Positions 35,150 through 44,574 of a DNA stretch of 64,000 bases are shown here, piece after piece. Made by a program: the position numbers and the translations under genes. Numbering within the stretch: the first letter of the stretch is position 1; each line of letters opens with the position of its first letter. The stretch covers positions 1,858,832 to 1,922,831 of the forward strand of contig NZ_FSRA01000001.1 of NCBI RefSeq assembly GCF_900129465.1. The letters are read 5' to 3'. The notes beneath the pieces are model-generated. The model saw only the letters and a program-made list of their open reading frames with translations, had not been told where the DNA came from and made no database searches. The stretch comes from Chitinophaga niabensis (lineage in GTDB: Bacteria > Bacteroidota > Bacteroidia > Chitinophagales > Chitinophagaceae).

Positions 35150-35860
35150 TCATTTGCGCGGATAAAACCGCACATGCTCAAAAACATAATTCTCATGCTT
35201 CCGCAAATTATCAATCAGCTGATGTAATTCACTTTCTTCCCATTTCTTCTGGAACATTTCATCGTGCAACAAAACCACCAGGTGATCGCCTGTAGCCAGG
35301 CGGGTTTCAATCTCCCTGGTCATCTGGTCTACAGTCTGGATAGGGGTAGCATCTGCATCTTTATGCTGCCATTCCAGGTCCCAGCCTATCAGGGAGAAGC
35401 CATTAGCGGCCAATAGATCCGCGGCGGCTTTACCACTGGGGCCATCGTCCTTAACACGGGAACCTATGCGCCAGATATTCCTGCCCGGCAGCCTTACGAT
35501 CTTAAAGTGGAGATGCAGGGCCTGTTCATTCTTTTGGATATCTGCCAATACGTTCTGTGCATTGCTGTAGAATTCCTTGTATTTATTATGCGCGTGCGTG
35601 AAGCTATGGTTATAGGATTCTATAAAAGGGTTCTGTTCATACATGTTGTAATACCCCATGAACTTCCTGCTTTCTTCCACATGTTCACCCACCAGGAATA
35701 CACTGATCTTTAAGCGTTCCGCAAGCACCACACTGTCGATGTTCTCACTTCCTTTTAAAGGGCCGTCATCAAAAGTGAGGTAGATATATTTGATGGGGAG
35801 CTTGCTGTTGAAAGAAGAGAAAAGCAGCAGGCAGGTAATGGCAAAGAGGGTTATTTTCAT
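35150..35860 (-). CDS. Polysaccharide deacetylase family protein
   Basis: The 236-residue protein has a signal peptide (residues 1-18) and NodB-fold motifs: YLTFDDGPLKGSENID (catalytic and metal Asp pair, residues about 29-33), HSFTHAHN (H-x3-H metal site), RLPGRNIWRIG in place of the usual RPP motif, and a late LLHDEMF with the catalytic His. It would remove N-acetyl groups from a glycan in the periplasm. The changed third motif leaves activity uncertain. Stop codon directly adjoins that of the convergent channel gene. Confidence 0.82.
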   Translation of the reverse strand: MKITLFAITCLLLFSSFNSKLPIKYIYLTFDDGPLKGSENIDSVVLAERLKISVFLVGEHVEESRKFMGYYNMYEQNPFIESYNHSFTHAHNKYKEFYSNAQNVLADIQKNEQALHLHFKIVRLPGRNIWRIGSRVKDDGPSGKAAADLLAANGFSLIGWDLEWQHKDADATPIQTVDQMTREIETRLATGDHLVVLLHDEMFQKKWEESELHQLIDNLRKHENYVFEHVRFYPRK

Positions 35861-35873
35861 GATAGTATAGATT

Positions 35874-36080
35874 TTATTTTTGCCCGTTCTCCATATTCGC
35901 GATGATCTTATTCACCTCCTTTTCCGTAGCCCGCAGTTTCGCCTGGCAATACGTGATCAGTTCTGATGCCCGTTTCACCTTTTCCGCCAGTACATCCACC
36001 GTTACGGATTCTGTTTCTATCTCCCTTGAGATCTGCGCCAGTTCATTATAGGCATCCTCATATGTTAAAGTCTTTTCCAT
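35874..36080 (-). CDS. xseB: Exodeoxyribonuclease VII small subunit
   Basis: The 68-residue protein has the XseB two-helix signature: TYEDAYNELAQISREIETESVTVDVLAEKVKRASELITYCQAKLRATEKEVNKI. It assembles in several copies on XseA. Its start overlaps the end of xseA by 23 bp, indicating translational coupling. Confidence 0.93.
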   Translation of the reverse strand: MEKTLTYEDAYNELAQISREIETESVTVDVLAEKVKRASELITYCQAKLRATEKEVNKIIANMENGQK

Positions 36081-37446
36081 TGTACTTTGTTTTTTGTTTT
36101 ACGGTAGAAGTGATCTGCGTATCCATCAGGATGATCTCTACATCCTGCCCCACTTTCAGATCATCCGGATCACTGGTGATCTTTTTGTTTGTTTTTAAGA
36201 TAGCGAATCCTTTCTTCAGGATATTATCCGGTGCCATCATCTTTATCAGGGAGGTATAATGCCCCAGGTACCCTAACTGGTTCTTCAGGTAAAGTGTTTT
36301 GAATGTTTTGATATTGCTCACAATATGCTGAATATCGCTCAGCCTGTTATATAAAATAATCCTGGGCGAAGAGATCACCTGCGCCGAAATATTGTTAAGT
36401 GTATTCTGGTGATTGAACAGGATGGTTTTAGCCGCTACAATAGTATTCTGCTGAATGGCAGAGAGGTTCTGGAAATGGAATGAAAAGATCTGCTGGGACC
36501 GGATGATAATATTCTGTTGAAAAGACAACAGCCCATCCTCAAACTCCCTGTTATGCGCCAGGATAAACTCCGCAGCCTTGGTAGGTGTTTTGGTTGGCGT
36601 ATGCGCCATCAGGTCGGCAATGGTTTCATTCTTCTGATGCCCGATCCCGGTAATAACGGGAATGGGGAACCTGGCAATTGCACGGCCGATGTCGTAATTA
36701 TCAAAGATCAGGAAATCCGTTTGCGCTCCTCCGCCCCTGATGATCACTACTGCATCGTAAGCGATCTTAGTGTTGAACACTTCCAGCAGCTTATCAAAGA
36801 ACTGGCGGGCATTATTTTCTCCCTGTACCACGGTAAAATAATAATCCAGCGAGAACTGGTAGCGATAAGGATTGTTCAGCAGTGTATGGGCAAAATCCTC
36901 GTTCCCCGCAGAGGTGCGGGAAGAGATCACGGCTATCTTCTGAATAACCACAGGCAGCGGCAGCTGGTTGTTCCGGGTGATGTAACGATCGCCTGAACGC
37001 TGAATGAAAGGCTGGTTTTCCAGTACCAGTTTTTCCAATGTAGCCTGGCGCTGCTGCTCCAGCATGCCCAGTGTAAAATTGGGGTCTACATCCAGTACAT
37101 TCACCTGTAAGCCATACACCGGGTGATATTGTACCGCCACATGCAGCAATACATTGATGTTATTGGTGAAGCGCTGCCCGGTGATCCGTTCAAAATGAGT
37201 AATACTATCAGAACCGGTGCCCCAAGCTTTCCCTGAGATCCGGGCGATGATATTGCTGGAGTTCGGATCTTTCTCCACGAGCTCAAAATTGTGGTAGTTC
37301 TTTTGTGCCCGGTAGGTATGATTCGTGATATCCGCAATCACCCAGAAGGTGGCTGCACTAAAGGCATCATTAATGACCGTGTTGATCCTGCCATTCAGTT
37401 CTGATAGTCTGATATGATTTGTTAAGGGCGATTGCATTCCCTTCAA
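36058..37446 (-). CDS. xseA: Exodeoxyribonuclease VII large subunit
   Basis: The 462-residue catalytic subunit degrades single-stranded DNA. It has the N-terminal OB fold (LSELNGRINTVINDAFSAATFWVIADI, about residues 13-40) and the catalytic core with VVIIRGGGAQTDFLIFDNYDIGRAIARFPIPVITGIGHQKNETIADLMAHTPTKTPTKAAEFI around residues 235-300, followed by a long coiled-coil region. Starts at 37446 and 37437 are both possible. It overlaps xseB. Confidence 0.94.
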   Translation of the reverse strand: MKGMQSPLTNHIRLSELNGRINTVINDAFSAATFWVIADITNHTYRAQKNYHNFELVEKDPNSSNIIARISGKAWGTGSDSITHFERITGQRFTNNINVLLHVAVQYHPVYGLQVNVLDVDPNFTLGMLEQQRQATLEKLVLENQPFIQRSGDRYITRNNQLPLPVVIQKIAVISSRTSAGNEDFAHTLLNNPYRYQFSLDYYFTVVQGENNARQFFDKLLEVFNTKIAYDAVVIIRGGGAQTDFLIFDNYDIGRAIARFPIPVITGIGHQKNETIADLMAHTPTKTPTKAAEFILAHNREFEDGLLSFQQNIIIRSQQIFSFHFQNLSAIQQNTIVAAKTILFNHQNTLNNISAQVISSPRIILYNRLSDIQHIVSNIKTFKTLYLKNQLGYLGHYTSLIKMMAPDNILKKGFAILKTNKKITSDPDDLKVGQDVEIILMDTQITSTVKQKTKYNGKDFNI

Positions 37447-37462
37447 AAATACCGGTTTTTTA

Positions 37463-38506
37463 CTAGAGCGTAGCCATATCTATCACAAACCTGTACCGCA
37501 CATCTCCTTTCATCATCCTGTCGTATGCGCCATTGATATCCCTGATATCGATCACCTCCACGTCAGACACAATGTTATGTGTTGCGCAATAATCCAGCAT
37601 TTCCTGTGTTTCCGGGATCCCTCCGATCATGGAACCGGCCACACTGCGTCTTTTACCGATCAGGCTGAAACCGATGATCTCCATTGGCGTGGGGGGCACC
37701 CCTACACAGATCTGCACACCATTGGTCTTAAGCAGGGATTGCACCATGTTGTAATCGTGCGGGGCAGATACGGTATCGATGATAAAGTCGAAATAATTCC
37801 TCACACCTTTCACCTGCTCTTTATCTTTTGTGAGTACGAATTTATGCGCACCAAGTGCTTTGGCATCCGCTTCCTTATCTGCAGAAGTACTTAACATGGT
37901 TACTTCAGCACCAAAAGAGGCTGCAAACTTCACGGCCATATGCCCGAGGCCACCCAGCCCCATTACGCCTACTTTATGCCCCTTGCCTACTTTCCAGTGG
38001 CGCAGCGGGGAGTAAGTGGTAATGCCTGCACACAGCAGGGGCGCTACATTTGCCAGGGGCAGTTTTTCAGAGATGCGGAGTACAAAGTCTTCATCCGTAA
38101 CGATCAGGTTGGAATAACCGCCGTAAGTAGGCGCCTTCGTTTCCCTTTCGCGGGAATTGTAAGTACCTGTATTGCCGTTTTCGCAATACTGCTCTTCTCC
38201 CTTTTTACAACTCTCGCATTCCCTGCAGCTGTCTACCATACAACCAACACCAGCCAGGTCTCCCACTTTAAATTTCTTAACAGCGCTACCCACTTTGGTG
38301 ACCCTGCCTACGATCTCATGCCCCGGTACCATGGGAAAAATAGAACCACCCCATTCGTCGCGGACCTGGTGAATGTCGCTGTGGCAAACGCCACAGTACA
38401 AAATATCGAACTGTACATCATGCGGTCCCACTTCACGGCGCTGGAAATTCCAGGGTGCCAGTGGAGTGGTCGCGTTTTGAGCTGCGTATCCTTTTACGTC
38501 TGACAT
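37463..38506 (-). CDS. Zinc-dependent NADP alcohol dehydrogenase (CAD/YahK type)
   Basis: The 347-residue protein has the catalytic zinc site GVCHSDIHQVRDEWGGSIFPMVPGHEIVGRV (residues about 38-68), the structural zinc cysteines in CRECESCKKGEEQYC, and the Rossmann motif GLGGLGHMAVKFA near residue 180. STSADKE after beta strand 2 fits NADP preference. The enzyme reduces aldehydes to alcohols. It precedes xseA by 16 bp on the same strand. Confidence 0.92.
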   Translation of the reverse strand: MSDVKGYAAQNATTPLAPWNFQRREVGPHDVQFDILYCGVCHSDIHQVRDEWGGSIFPMVPGHEIVGRVTKVGSAVKKFKVGDLAGVGCMVDSCRECESCKKGEEQYCENGNTGTYNSRERETKAPTYGGYSNLIVTDEDFVLRISEKLPLANVAPLLCAGITTYSPLRHWKVGKGHKVGVMGLGGLGHMAVKFAASFGAEVTMLSTSADKEADAKALGAHKFVLTKDKEQVKGVRNYFDFIIDTVSAPHDYNMVQSLLKTNGVQICVGVPPTPMEIIGFSLIGKRRSVAGSMIGGIPETQEMLDYCATHNIVSDVEVIDIRDINGAYDRMMKGDVRYRFVIDMATL

Positions 38507-38622
38507 AAGAATTGGTTTAGGTGCTAAAGTTACGGAACAGTTGAGTATTCAAACCATTGCATTTCAACCATTAATATTAACATTTCAGCACCTGGGGTCT
38601 ATTAGCCCCCCTGATCTGTTTC

Positions 38623-38630
38623 TACTTTTG
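38623..38630 (+). promoter_or_regulatory. -7 promoter box immediately before the methyltransferase gene
   Basis: TACTTTTG matches TAnnTTTG and ends 5 nt before the ATG at 38636. No TTG is found at the -33 spacing. Confidence 0.35.
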
Positions 38631-38635
38631 ATGGT

Positions 38636-39532
38636 ATGAACATGCTCGAAAGGAAAACAGCAGACCTCACCAGTACCTTTTCCAACCTGGATGCCAACAG
38701 GCTGGACCAGTTCCTGCTTACCTTCACCCATGAAGTGCAACAGCTGGAAAAATACTATCCCCGGGAGATGATCACCCATGCTATCCACCCCATCAGGCAC
38801 CTGGCGGCAGCCTCTCCTTTCCTCGAAAGAGCGCAACGCTGGCCCCGGGGTTACCAGGGAGATTTTCAGACCATAGAACACATCCTGAATGCGGAGAATA
38901 AAGCCAGTCCGGGTACCATGGCTTATGCCATAGAGGATTTCTTTCTCCACTCCCCTATTTGCCAGCAACACCGCAACAAGGTAACCGCCCAGGCTGCCTT
39001 GATCTCTTCCGTAATAGCAGGGAATGGGGCGGCCAGGATCCTGTCCATCGGCTGTGGCACTTCGGCAGACCTCTATGCATGCAGCGAAGCCCTTGCTGCT
39101 TCAGCATGTGAAGTAGTACTGGTAGATACAGATGTCAGCGCCCTGGAATATTCCCGCGGCAGATTGCCGGAGCTGGAAGGCAGGCTTAGTGTAATAGAAG
39201 GAAATGTATACCGCATCGCAAAAAAGATCCCCGCTCATTTTGACCTGATCATTATCGGCGGTGTGTTTGACTACCTGGAAGATAAAGCCATTGTTGCCAT
39301 CACCAAAGAACTAAGAGCTAAACTAAACCCGGACGGCATCCTCTTCTTCACCAATATTGCCACAGGAAACCCTTACAGGGTGAGTATGGAATACCTGGCA
39401 GACTGGTGCCTGATAGAAAGGAGCAGCAACGATATTTTCAATCTGCTGAAAAGCAGCGGCGCACATGAACGTTATGAAATTGAAAAAGAAGATACAGGGC
39501 TCACGTACCTTGTAAAAGTTTATAAAAAGTAA
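38636..39532 (+). CDS. PhcB-like class I SAM-dependent methyltransferase
   Basis: The 298-residue protein has a helical N-terminal region with HAIHPIRHLAAASPFLERAQRWPRGYQGDF (RGYQGDF at residues 71-77) and HRNK at residues 112-115. A Rossmann methyltransferase domain follows: SIGCGTSADLYA (GCGTS at 139-143), VDTDVSALEYSR and FDLIIIGGVFDYL. The RGYxGDF...HRN(R/K) pattern is that of PhcB-type enzymes, which methylate 3-hydroxy fatty acids to make volatile quorum signals in Ralstonia, and of related CRP-fused methyltransferases. Substrate here is unproved. Either ATG 38636 or 38642 may be the start. No PhcS/R partners are adjacent. Confidence 0.75.
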   Translation: MNMLERKTADLTSTFSNLDANRLDQFLLTFTHEVQQLEKYYPREMITHAIHPIRHLAAASPFLERAQRWPRGYQGDFQTIEHILNAENKASPGTMAYAIEDFFLHSPICQQHRNKVTAQAALISSVIAGNGAARILSIGCGTSADLYACSEALAASACEVVLVDTDVSALEYSRGRLPELEGRLSVIEGNVYRIAKKIPAHFDLIIIGGVFDYLEDKAIVAITKELRAKLNPDGILFFTNIATGNPYRVSMEYLADWCLIERSSNDIFNLLKSSGAHERYEIEKEDTGLTYLVKVYKK

Positions 39533-39533
39533 C

Positions 39534-40337
39534 TCACCAGGGCAATACCTGCACCAGCACTTTCCAGCCTTCCGCCGTATGTGCCCAGATCCTCAGGTAA
39601 TTCGTTTTCTTTCCGTTATACTTCATAATACCATATGCATAAGCCAGGTCCCTGCTTTGCGAAATGCCGGTGGCAACCGGAATAAATTCATACTTAACCG
39701 GCAATCCCTGTAATCCCTGCATAATAGCCTGCACACCCTTTTTAGGCACCTGTCCCCGGATATTGAACAGGGATGCCGCAGTGATCACATCACGGAATGC
39801 TGCCACAGAAAGGGAATCGTACCGGAGGATCAACTGCCGCTCCAGTTCCTGAACACTTATATCTGCAGCACCTGCGGGTGTAAAAAAGGTAAGCGGGGTC
39901 TGATCATCATAAAGTGAAGGCTGAAGGTCCACACCCAGATCTACCAGGAGCTTCCATTCTCCCTTTTCTGTTTTCCGCCACACCGTGGTATATTGCCCGG
40001 CGCCAAGTAAAGGCCCCGTAAGGGTTTGACGAAATTCGAAAGGGCCGGTAGTGAATCCCAGGTCGCCGGCAGCAGCAATCCCTGCAAAAGTGGGATACCA
40101 TTGCAGTTTGGCTTCCGTTTCCTGCGCCTTCTCCCAGAATTTAATACCATTCTGTTCGCCTCCTTCTGTAAACACCACGCCATTACTATCCAGGTATTGC
40201 AGGAAAGCCTGTTTGATACTATGGCTGAGGGCATGTTGTGCAAAGGACCTTTCTGCATTTACCACTTGCTGAACGGGTTGGGCGGATACTATAGTATACA
40301 GGAAACAACAGGGCAGGATCATCCGGCGCTTCTTCAT
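39534..40337 (-). CDS. Secreted NTF2-like (DUF4440-type) protein
   Basis: The 267-residue protein has a signal peptide (about residues 1-19, TIVSAQ) and two NTF2/SnoaL-like cone domains: AERSFAQHALSHSIKQAFLQYLDSNGVVF with later YTTVWRKTEKGEWKLLVDLGVD, and GISQSRDLAYAYGIMKYNG...LRIWAHTAEGWKVLVQVLPW at the end. Such domains bind or transform small molecules; function is unknown. Convergent with the methyltransferase across 1 bp. Confidence 0.72.
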   Translation of the reverse strand: MKKRRMILPCCFLYTIVSAQPVQQVVNAERSFAQHALSHSIKQAFLQYLDSNGVVFTEGGEQNGIKFWEKAQETEAKLQWYPTFAGIAAAGDLGFTTGPFEFRQTLTGPLLGAGQYTTVWRKTEKGEWKLLVDLGVDLQPSLYDDQTPLTFFTPAGAADISVQELERQLILRYDSLSVAAFRDVITAASLFNIRGQVPKKGVQAIMQGLQGLPVKYEFIPVATGISQSRDLAYAYGIMKYNGKKTNYLRIWAHTAEGWKVLVQVLPW

Positions 40338-40547
40338 TTTTGCTCGTTTTGATGAATGTATATAATCCCGCTATCCTGAGATCACGCAGGTCGCTAAATT
40401 GGCCGTTTTAATCGCTGAAATGATGAAATATCCCACCCATTTGAAGGCATTGTCCACATCATTTCAACTACCAAATCCGGCAGTTCGGTATTTTTTGCTT
40501 AAAAGCTGGAAGACAATTCGGACTTTTGCACAAATCAAACAGCGCAC

Positions 40548-41603
40548 ATGCTTCACCTGGAGAGAAAGCTCCATAGATACGGCTACCTGGCCATTACGGT
40601 ATTCTTCGTTATTTTCTACATGCTGGAAATGTTCTTCGGCTCATGGAAAATAGACTACCTGGTACCTAAGATCATCTGTGTGACCATTCCTTTCACACTG
40701 GCTATCTGGATTCCCACACATTGGGTGGTAATGTGGCTGCGGAAAAGGATGCCGGGAATGAAACTGGCCTGGAAGCGGCTCACCACCGCTTTCCTCATTC
40801 TACTCCCCTATAGCATGATCCTGGGCTTCACCAGGGTTTTCCTGGAGAACTATACCCTTATCTGGCAAAAGGCCATTCCCTTTGTATGGTATTACACCTG
40901 GACCAGCGGCATGGTGGTATTGATCGTGTTCCTGCAGATTGCTGTATATGAAAGCATCTATTATTTAATAGAATGGAAAAAAGTGTCTTCTGAAGCAGAG
41001 GAATTAAAACAACTTCATTTAAAGATGCAGTTTGATTCCCTGAAAGTACAGATCCAGCCTCACTTCCTTTTCAACACCCTGAATACTTTGATAGGCCTGA
41101 TAGAAATGGACCCCAAAAAGGCCCGCACCTTCACGGAAGAGCTGGCCTATGTTTACAGGTACCTGCTGGAAGCAAACGACCGTGCCATGATCAGCCTGGA
41201 AGAAGAGCTGGCTTTCAGCAAAGCCTATTTCTTCCTGTTAAAGAACAGGTATGAAGAAGGCCTTTACCTGGAGATCGCCGGAGAAAATGATCTGAATCAT
41301 TATAAGATACCACCACTCAGCTTACAGATCCTGCTGGAAAATGCCGTCAAACATAATGTTATTACCCGTGCCCGGCCATTGCATATTCAGATCCATGTGG
41401 ACCATCCGGGAAAACAGGTAATAGTGGTAAATAACCTGCAACGGAAACCGGCGGTGGACTGTACCGGCAAAGGCCTGTTGCATATGGAAAAGAAGTTCCG
41501 CCTGATGGACCTTCCAAACATAAAGATCGAAGAAGCCCCCGATACTTTTTCTGTGACAGTTCCCCTTATCAAAGCACACGAATATGAAAGTATTAATTAT
41601 TGA
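40548..41603 (+). CDS. LytS-like sensor histidine kinase
   Basis: The 351-residue protein has four N-terminal transmembrane helices (about residues 13-33, 45-65, 80-100, 120-142), a short coiled coil, a His_kinase domain with the phospho-acceptor in QIQPHFLFNTLNTLIGLIEMDP (about residues 169-190), and an HATPase region (LSLQILLENAVKHNV). No periplasmic sensor domain is present, so the signal is probably sensed in the membrane. The response regulator overlaps its end by 20 bp. Confidence 0.92.
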   Translation: MLHLERKLHRYGYLAITVFFVIFYMLEMFFGSWKIDYLVPKIICVTIPFTLAIWIPTHWVVMWLRKRMPGMKLAWKRLTTAFLILLPYSMILGFTRVFLENYTLIWQKAIPFVWYYTWTSGMVVLIVFLQIAVYESIYYLIEWKKVSSEAEELKQLHLKMQFDSLKVQIQPHFLFNTLNTLIGLIEMDPKKARTFTEELAYVYRYLLEANDRAMISLEEELAFSKAYFFLLKNRYEEGLYLEIAGENDLNHYKIPPLSLQILLENAVKHNVITRARPLHIQIHVDHPGKQVIVVNNLQRKPAVDCTGKGLLHMEKKFRLMDLPNIKIEEAPDTFSVTVPLIKAHEYESINY

Positions 41604-42351
41604 AGACGAGTCCGTAGCCGGGCAATTACTGAAGAGTACGATCGCTTCCGTTGATCCGGACATAGAGGTGGTGGAGATCCTGGACAGCGTGGAATCCAGC
41701 GTACAGTACCTCAGTACCAAACCTTTGCTGGACCTCATATTCCTCGACATTGAACTGGGAGACGGGCAAACATTTGATATCTTCAAAAAAGTGCAGATAG
41801 ATGCCCCTGTAATATTTGTAACCGCTTACCAGGAGCATGCACTGAAAGCGTTTAAGTTAAACAGTGTGGACTATCTCCTGAAACCCGTGAGCAAAGATGA
41901 ACTCACCGCCGCACTCCTCAAATACAGGCGCCTGCATGTAGATCAGAAGCAGGCATTGCAGCATAATATCCTATCCCTCCTGGGCAATTACAGGAACGAA
42001 ACAGGCGCGCATAAAAGCCGGTACCTTGCAAGGAATGGTACCCGTCTTATTTCCATCCCGGCAGAAGAGATCGCGTACTTCTATACGAAAGATAAACTGC
42101 AATACATCAAAACACAGCAGAACGGGGATTACATCATTGATAAAAGATTGGATGATATAGAAGCTGAAGTAAGCCCCAAAACCTTCTTCCGGCTCAACCG
42201 GCAGTTCATTGTGAATTACGGATGCATTGAAAAGGTACATACCTGGTTCAGCGGTAAAATGAAAGTACAGGTAAAACCGGCAGCTTATGAAGAGATTATT
42301 ATCAGCAGACTGAAAGCCGCAGAGTTCAAGAAATGGCTCGGCGGGGAATAA
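41584..42351 (+). CDS. LytTR-type response regulator
   Basis: The 255-residue protein has a receiver domain (residues 1-120; acidic pocket EDE at 7-9, phospho-acceptor Asp in LIFLDIELGDG near residue 58, LLKPVSKDEL with the conserved Lys) and a LytTR DNA-binding domain (about 150-250, IAYFYTKDKLQYIKTQ, FRLNRQFIVN). It is phosphorylated by the overlapping kinase. Target genes are not apparent; the neighbours encode unrelated secreted proteins. Confidence 0.93.
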   Translation: MKVLIIEDESVAGQLLKSTIASVDPDIEVVEILDSVESSVQYLSTKPLLDLIFLDIELGDGQTFDIFKKVQIDAPVIFVTAYQEHALKAFKLNSVDYLLKPVSKDELTAALLKYRRLHVDQKQALQHNILSLLGNYRNETGAHKSRYLARNGTRLISIPAEEIAYFYTKDKLQYIKTQQNGDYIIDKRLDDIEAEVSPKTFFRLNRQFIVNYGCIEKVHTWFSGKMKVQVKPAAYEEIIISRLKAAEFKKWLGGE

Positions 42352-42476
42352 AATAACACTCTGGTATAAAAAACCCACATCTCAGGCAAAAAGCCTTCTC
42401 CGGCTGATGCAAATGCATTTACTTGCCATAGAATTAATAAACATAGATTTAGTTTTCTAACGAAATGCCGGGGATC

Positions 42477-43259
42477 TCAATTTCCGGCTTTTTCCGTCAC
42501 CGCTTTTACCTGCGTTGATAAATTATCTATCTTTTTATTCAGCTCAATGATGTATAACATTTGTTCCTCTATCTTCTGTAACAGCAGCTTATTCATTTCT
42601 CCTACATCAATGCCATTTTCTGTCACTTCCTTTTCAGATGGAATACCCGGTAAATGTTTATACTGCTTCACAAATTTTTCTACTTCATAGATGGAAGGAA
42701 ATCTATACGCCGGTTCAAATACAAAATCTGCCCAGCCAGCTTGCTGCGTAACTTTAACCTTCCTGGCACCAATGGTTCCTTCCACTGCTAATGCATAGGA
42801 TCCTGTATTAGCGGTGCCGATACCTACACTTTGACTAACGAGCAGGCTATTGGACACCCGTACATGATTATCGCCGTCGCCGATACTGAAGGCAAGTCCT
42901 GTAGGTACGCCACCGGTACCAACACCTGTATAGAATTTTATACCGCCGTAACCATAATATCCCACCATTTTAATCCCTGTATGGTAATTAATGACCAGTT
43001 TAGGGAAAGGGAACGCCCAAGCTCCCGGTTCCTGGTAAATTCCGTAATCATAATGGTTAACGCCATTATTGCCTCCTACCCCTCCAAAAAGGAACATATT
43101 CGATTGCGCAGTACCGTTCACTTCAAGTGTAGCCTGTGGATTGGTCGTTCCAATTCCTACATTTCCGGTTGTAGGGAAAGTGTTTGTTTGAGCATGGGCA
43201 ACAATTGTGCAGAGAATGGCAACAAACAGGGTAACGGAGATCTTCTTAATCATGTACAT
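42477..43259 (-). CDS. Tail-fibre-like secreted protein with S74-type C-terminal region
   Basis: The 260-residue protein has a signal peptide (about residues 1-23), two GIGTTNP-type repeats (TTGNVGIGTTNPQATLEVNGTAQ and SVGIGTANTGSYALAVEG), and a C-terminal segment FPSIYEVEKFVKQYKHLPGIPSEKEVTENGIDVGEMNKLLLQKIEE followed by a coiled coil. This architecture is frequent in Bacteroidota and resembles phage tail fibres with intramolecular chaperone ends. It may trimerise on the cell surface. Start at 43259 or 43253 (MIKK). Confidence 0.75.
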   Translation of the reverse strand: MYMIKKISVTLFVAILCTIVAHAQTNTFPTTGNVGIGTTNPQATLEVNGTAQSNMFLFGGVGGNNGVNHYDYGIYQEPGAWAFPFPKLVINYHTGIKMVGYYGYGGIKFYTGVGTGGVPTGLAFSIGDGDNHVRVSNSLLVSQSVGIGTANTGSYALAVEGTIGARKVKVTQQAGWADFVFEPAYRFPSIYEVEKFVKQYKHLPGIPSEKEVTENGIDVGEMNKLLLQKIEEQMLYIIELNKKIDNLSTQVKAVTEKAGN

Positions 43260-43378
43260 AGGTATTTTGTATCCTAAAATACATTTTTATTTCATTAACT
43301 CATATCCCTTATTCATTAATCCACCCTGTTTTCATTTCGCCGGCCAGCTCATCTTTGTATTCCCTAAAAAAGAAAACA

Positions 43379-44521
43379 ATGAAAACGTTATTTAAAAAAC
43401 TACTGTTCGTGCTCATCGTAGCCATCCCAGCGAGTTCCTGCATTAAGGACAAAGCTCCTAAGCCGGTTAAAGTATTCAACGCAGCGAAGTTTAAAGAAGA
43501 ACTGAAAAAGAACATCGCGAAAACCAGGCCTACACATCCCAGGGGATACTCCTTTGTGGTCAACCAAAATGGCAGATGGATAGATACCTGTTCCACAGGC
43601 ATTGCATACATGCTGCCGGGCGGCGGCACCAGTCCTATGCATCCTGATCAGGAGGTCAATGTGGCCAGTGTAACCAAGATCTTCACAACCGTTGCAGTGC
43701 TGCAATTGATGAAGAAGAATAATATAAAACTGGATGATCCGATAGGCCAATGGCTCCCGGTCTATTTTGGCACCGTACAGGCCGTTAAAGATATCACATT
43801 CAAACAACTGCTTACACACCGCTCAGGTATCTCAGAAGGTACCGGCTGGATCGATTCCCTGAAAGTGATCGCCAAAAGAGGCCTGGACAATCCGGCCAAA
43901 CCGAAGGATTATGCGAACATGAACTTTGCCATCTTCCGCATCATGATCCCTTATATGATGAACAAAACAGCCACGCTGCAAATAGAAGCCAGCCTGGTAC
44001 CATCACAAACAAAGCTGTTCGAAGAATGGCTGAGTATACAGTACATCAACTACATGCAGAATAATGTATTTTCCCCTATTGGTATCGGCAGCGCTTTATG
44101 TTCACCAGGTGTTAACACAGCCATGGCTTTCAACGAAGGCCCAAAGATCACAAGCAGGGTAATGGAAGACTGGACGCAGGAATCCGGTGGTGGCGGATAC
44201 TATCTCTCCACCATGGAAATGGCCCGCGTAATGGCTTACATCAGCCATACCGATATATTGTTGAACAAAGAACAACGTGATATGATGGATGATAATTTTC
44301 TCGGCTGGGATACTGAAGATTCCTGGATGACGATAAACGGGCAATCCTACGGAAAGGATGGTGCATTACAATGGGGCGGCCCCGGCATGCAAACGCTGGT
44401 GGTAAAATACCCCGGCAACATAGAATTGAGCCTGTCCGTAACCTCATGGCCCGGCGATGACTTCCGAAATTTTACCAAGGCCGCGGCAGATGCATATAAT
44501 GATAGCTGGGAATGGGAATGA
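43379..44521 (+). CDS. Serine hydrolase lipoprotein, beta-lactamase/PBP4 family
   Basis: The 380-residue product starts at ATG 43379; the lipobox ASSC gives a lipidated cysteine near residue 19. The S12 family catalytic site is visible: SVTK (SxxK) in NVASVTKIFTTVAVLQLMKK, the YAN triad in KDYANMNFAIFR, and a WGGPG segment near the C-terminus in the position of the KTG motif. Members are esterases, D-aminopeptidases or carboxypeptidases; substrate not predictable. A terminator follows immediately. Confidence 0.88.
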   Translation: MKTLFKKLLFVLIVAIPASSCIKDKAPKPVKVFNAAKFKEELKKNIAKTRPTHPRGYSFVVNQNGRWIDTCSTGIAYMLPGGGTSPMHPDQEVNVASVTKIFTTVAVLQLMKKNNIKLDDPIGQWLPVYFGTVQAVKDITFKQLLTHRSGISEGTGWIDSLKVIAKRGLDNPAKPKDYANMNFAIFRIMIPYMMNKTATLQIEASLVPSQTKLFEEWLSIQYINYMQNNVFSPIGIGSALCSPGVNTAMAFNEGPKITSRVMEDWTQESGGGGYYLSTMEMARVMAYISHTDILLNKEQRDMMDDNFLGWDTEDSWMTINGQSYGKDGALQWGGPGMQTLVVKYPGNIELSLSVTSWPGDDFRNFTKAAADAYNDSWEWE

Positions 44522-44529
44522 TCTTACAT

Positions 44530-44567
44530 AAAAAAACCGCCGGAATTCACCGGCGGCCTTTTTTTAT
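44530..44567. terminator. Bidirectional terminator
   Basis: ccgccgg/ccggcgg stem (44537-44556) flanked by A7 and T7 between the convergent hydrolase and RND genes. Confidence 0.92.
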
Positions 44568-44574
44568 ATCACGT

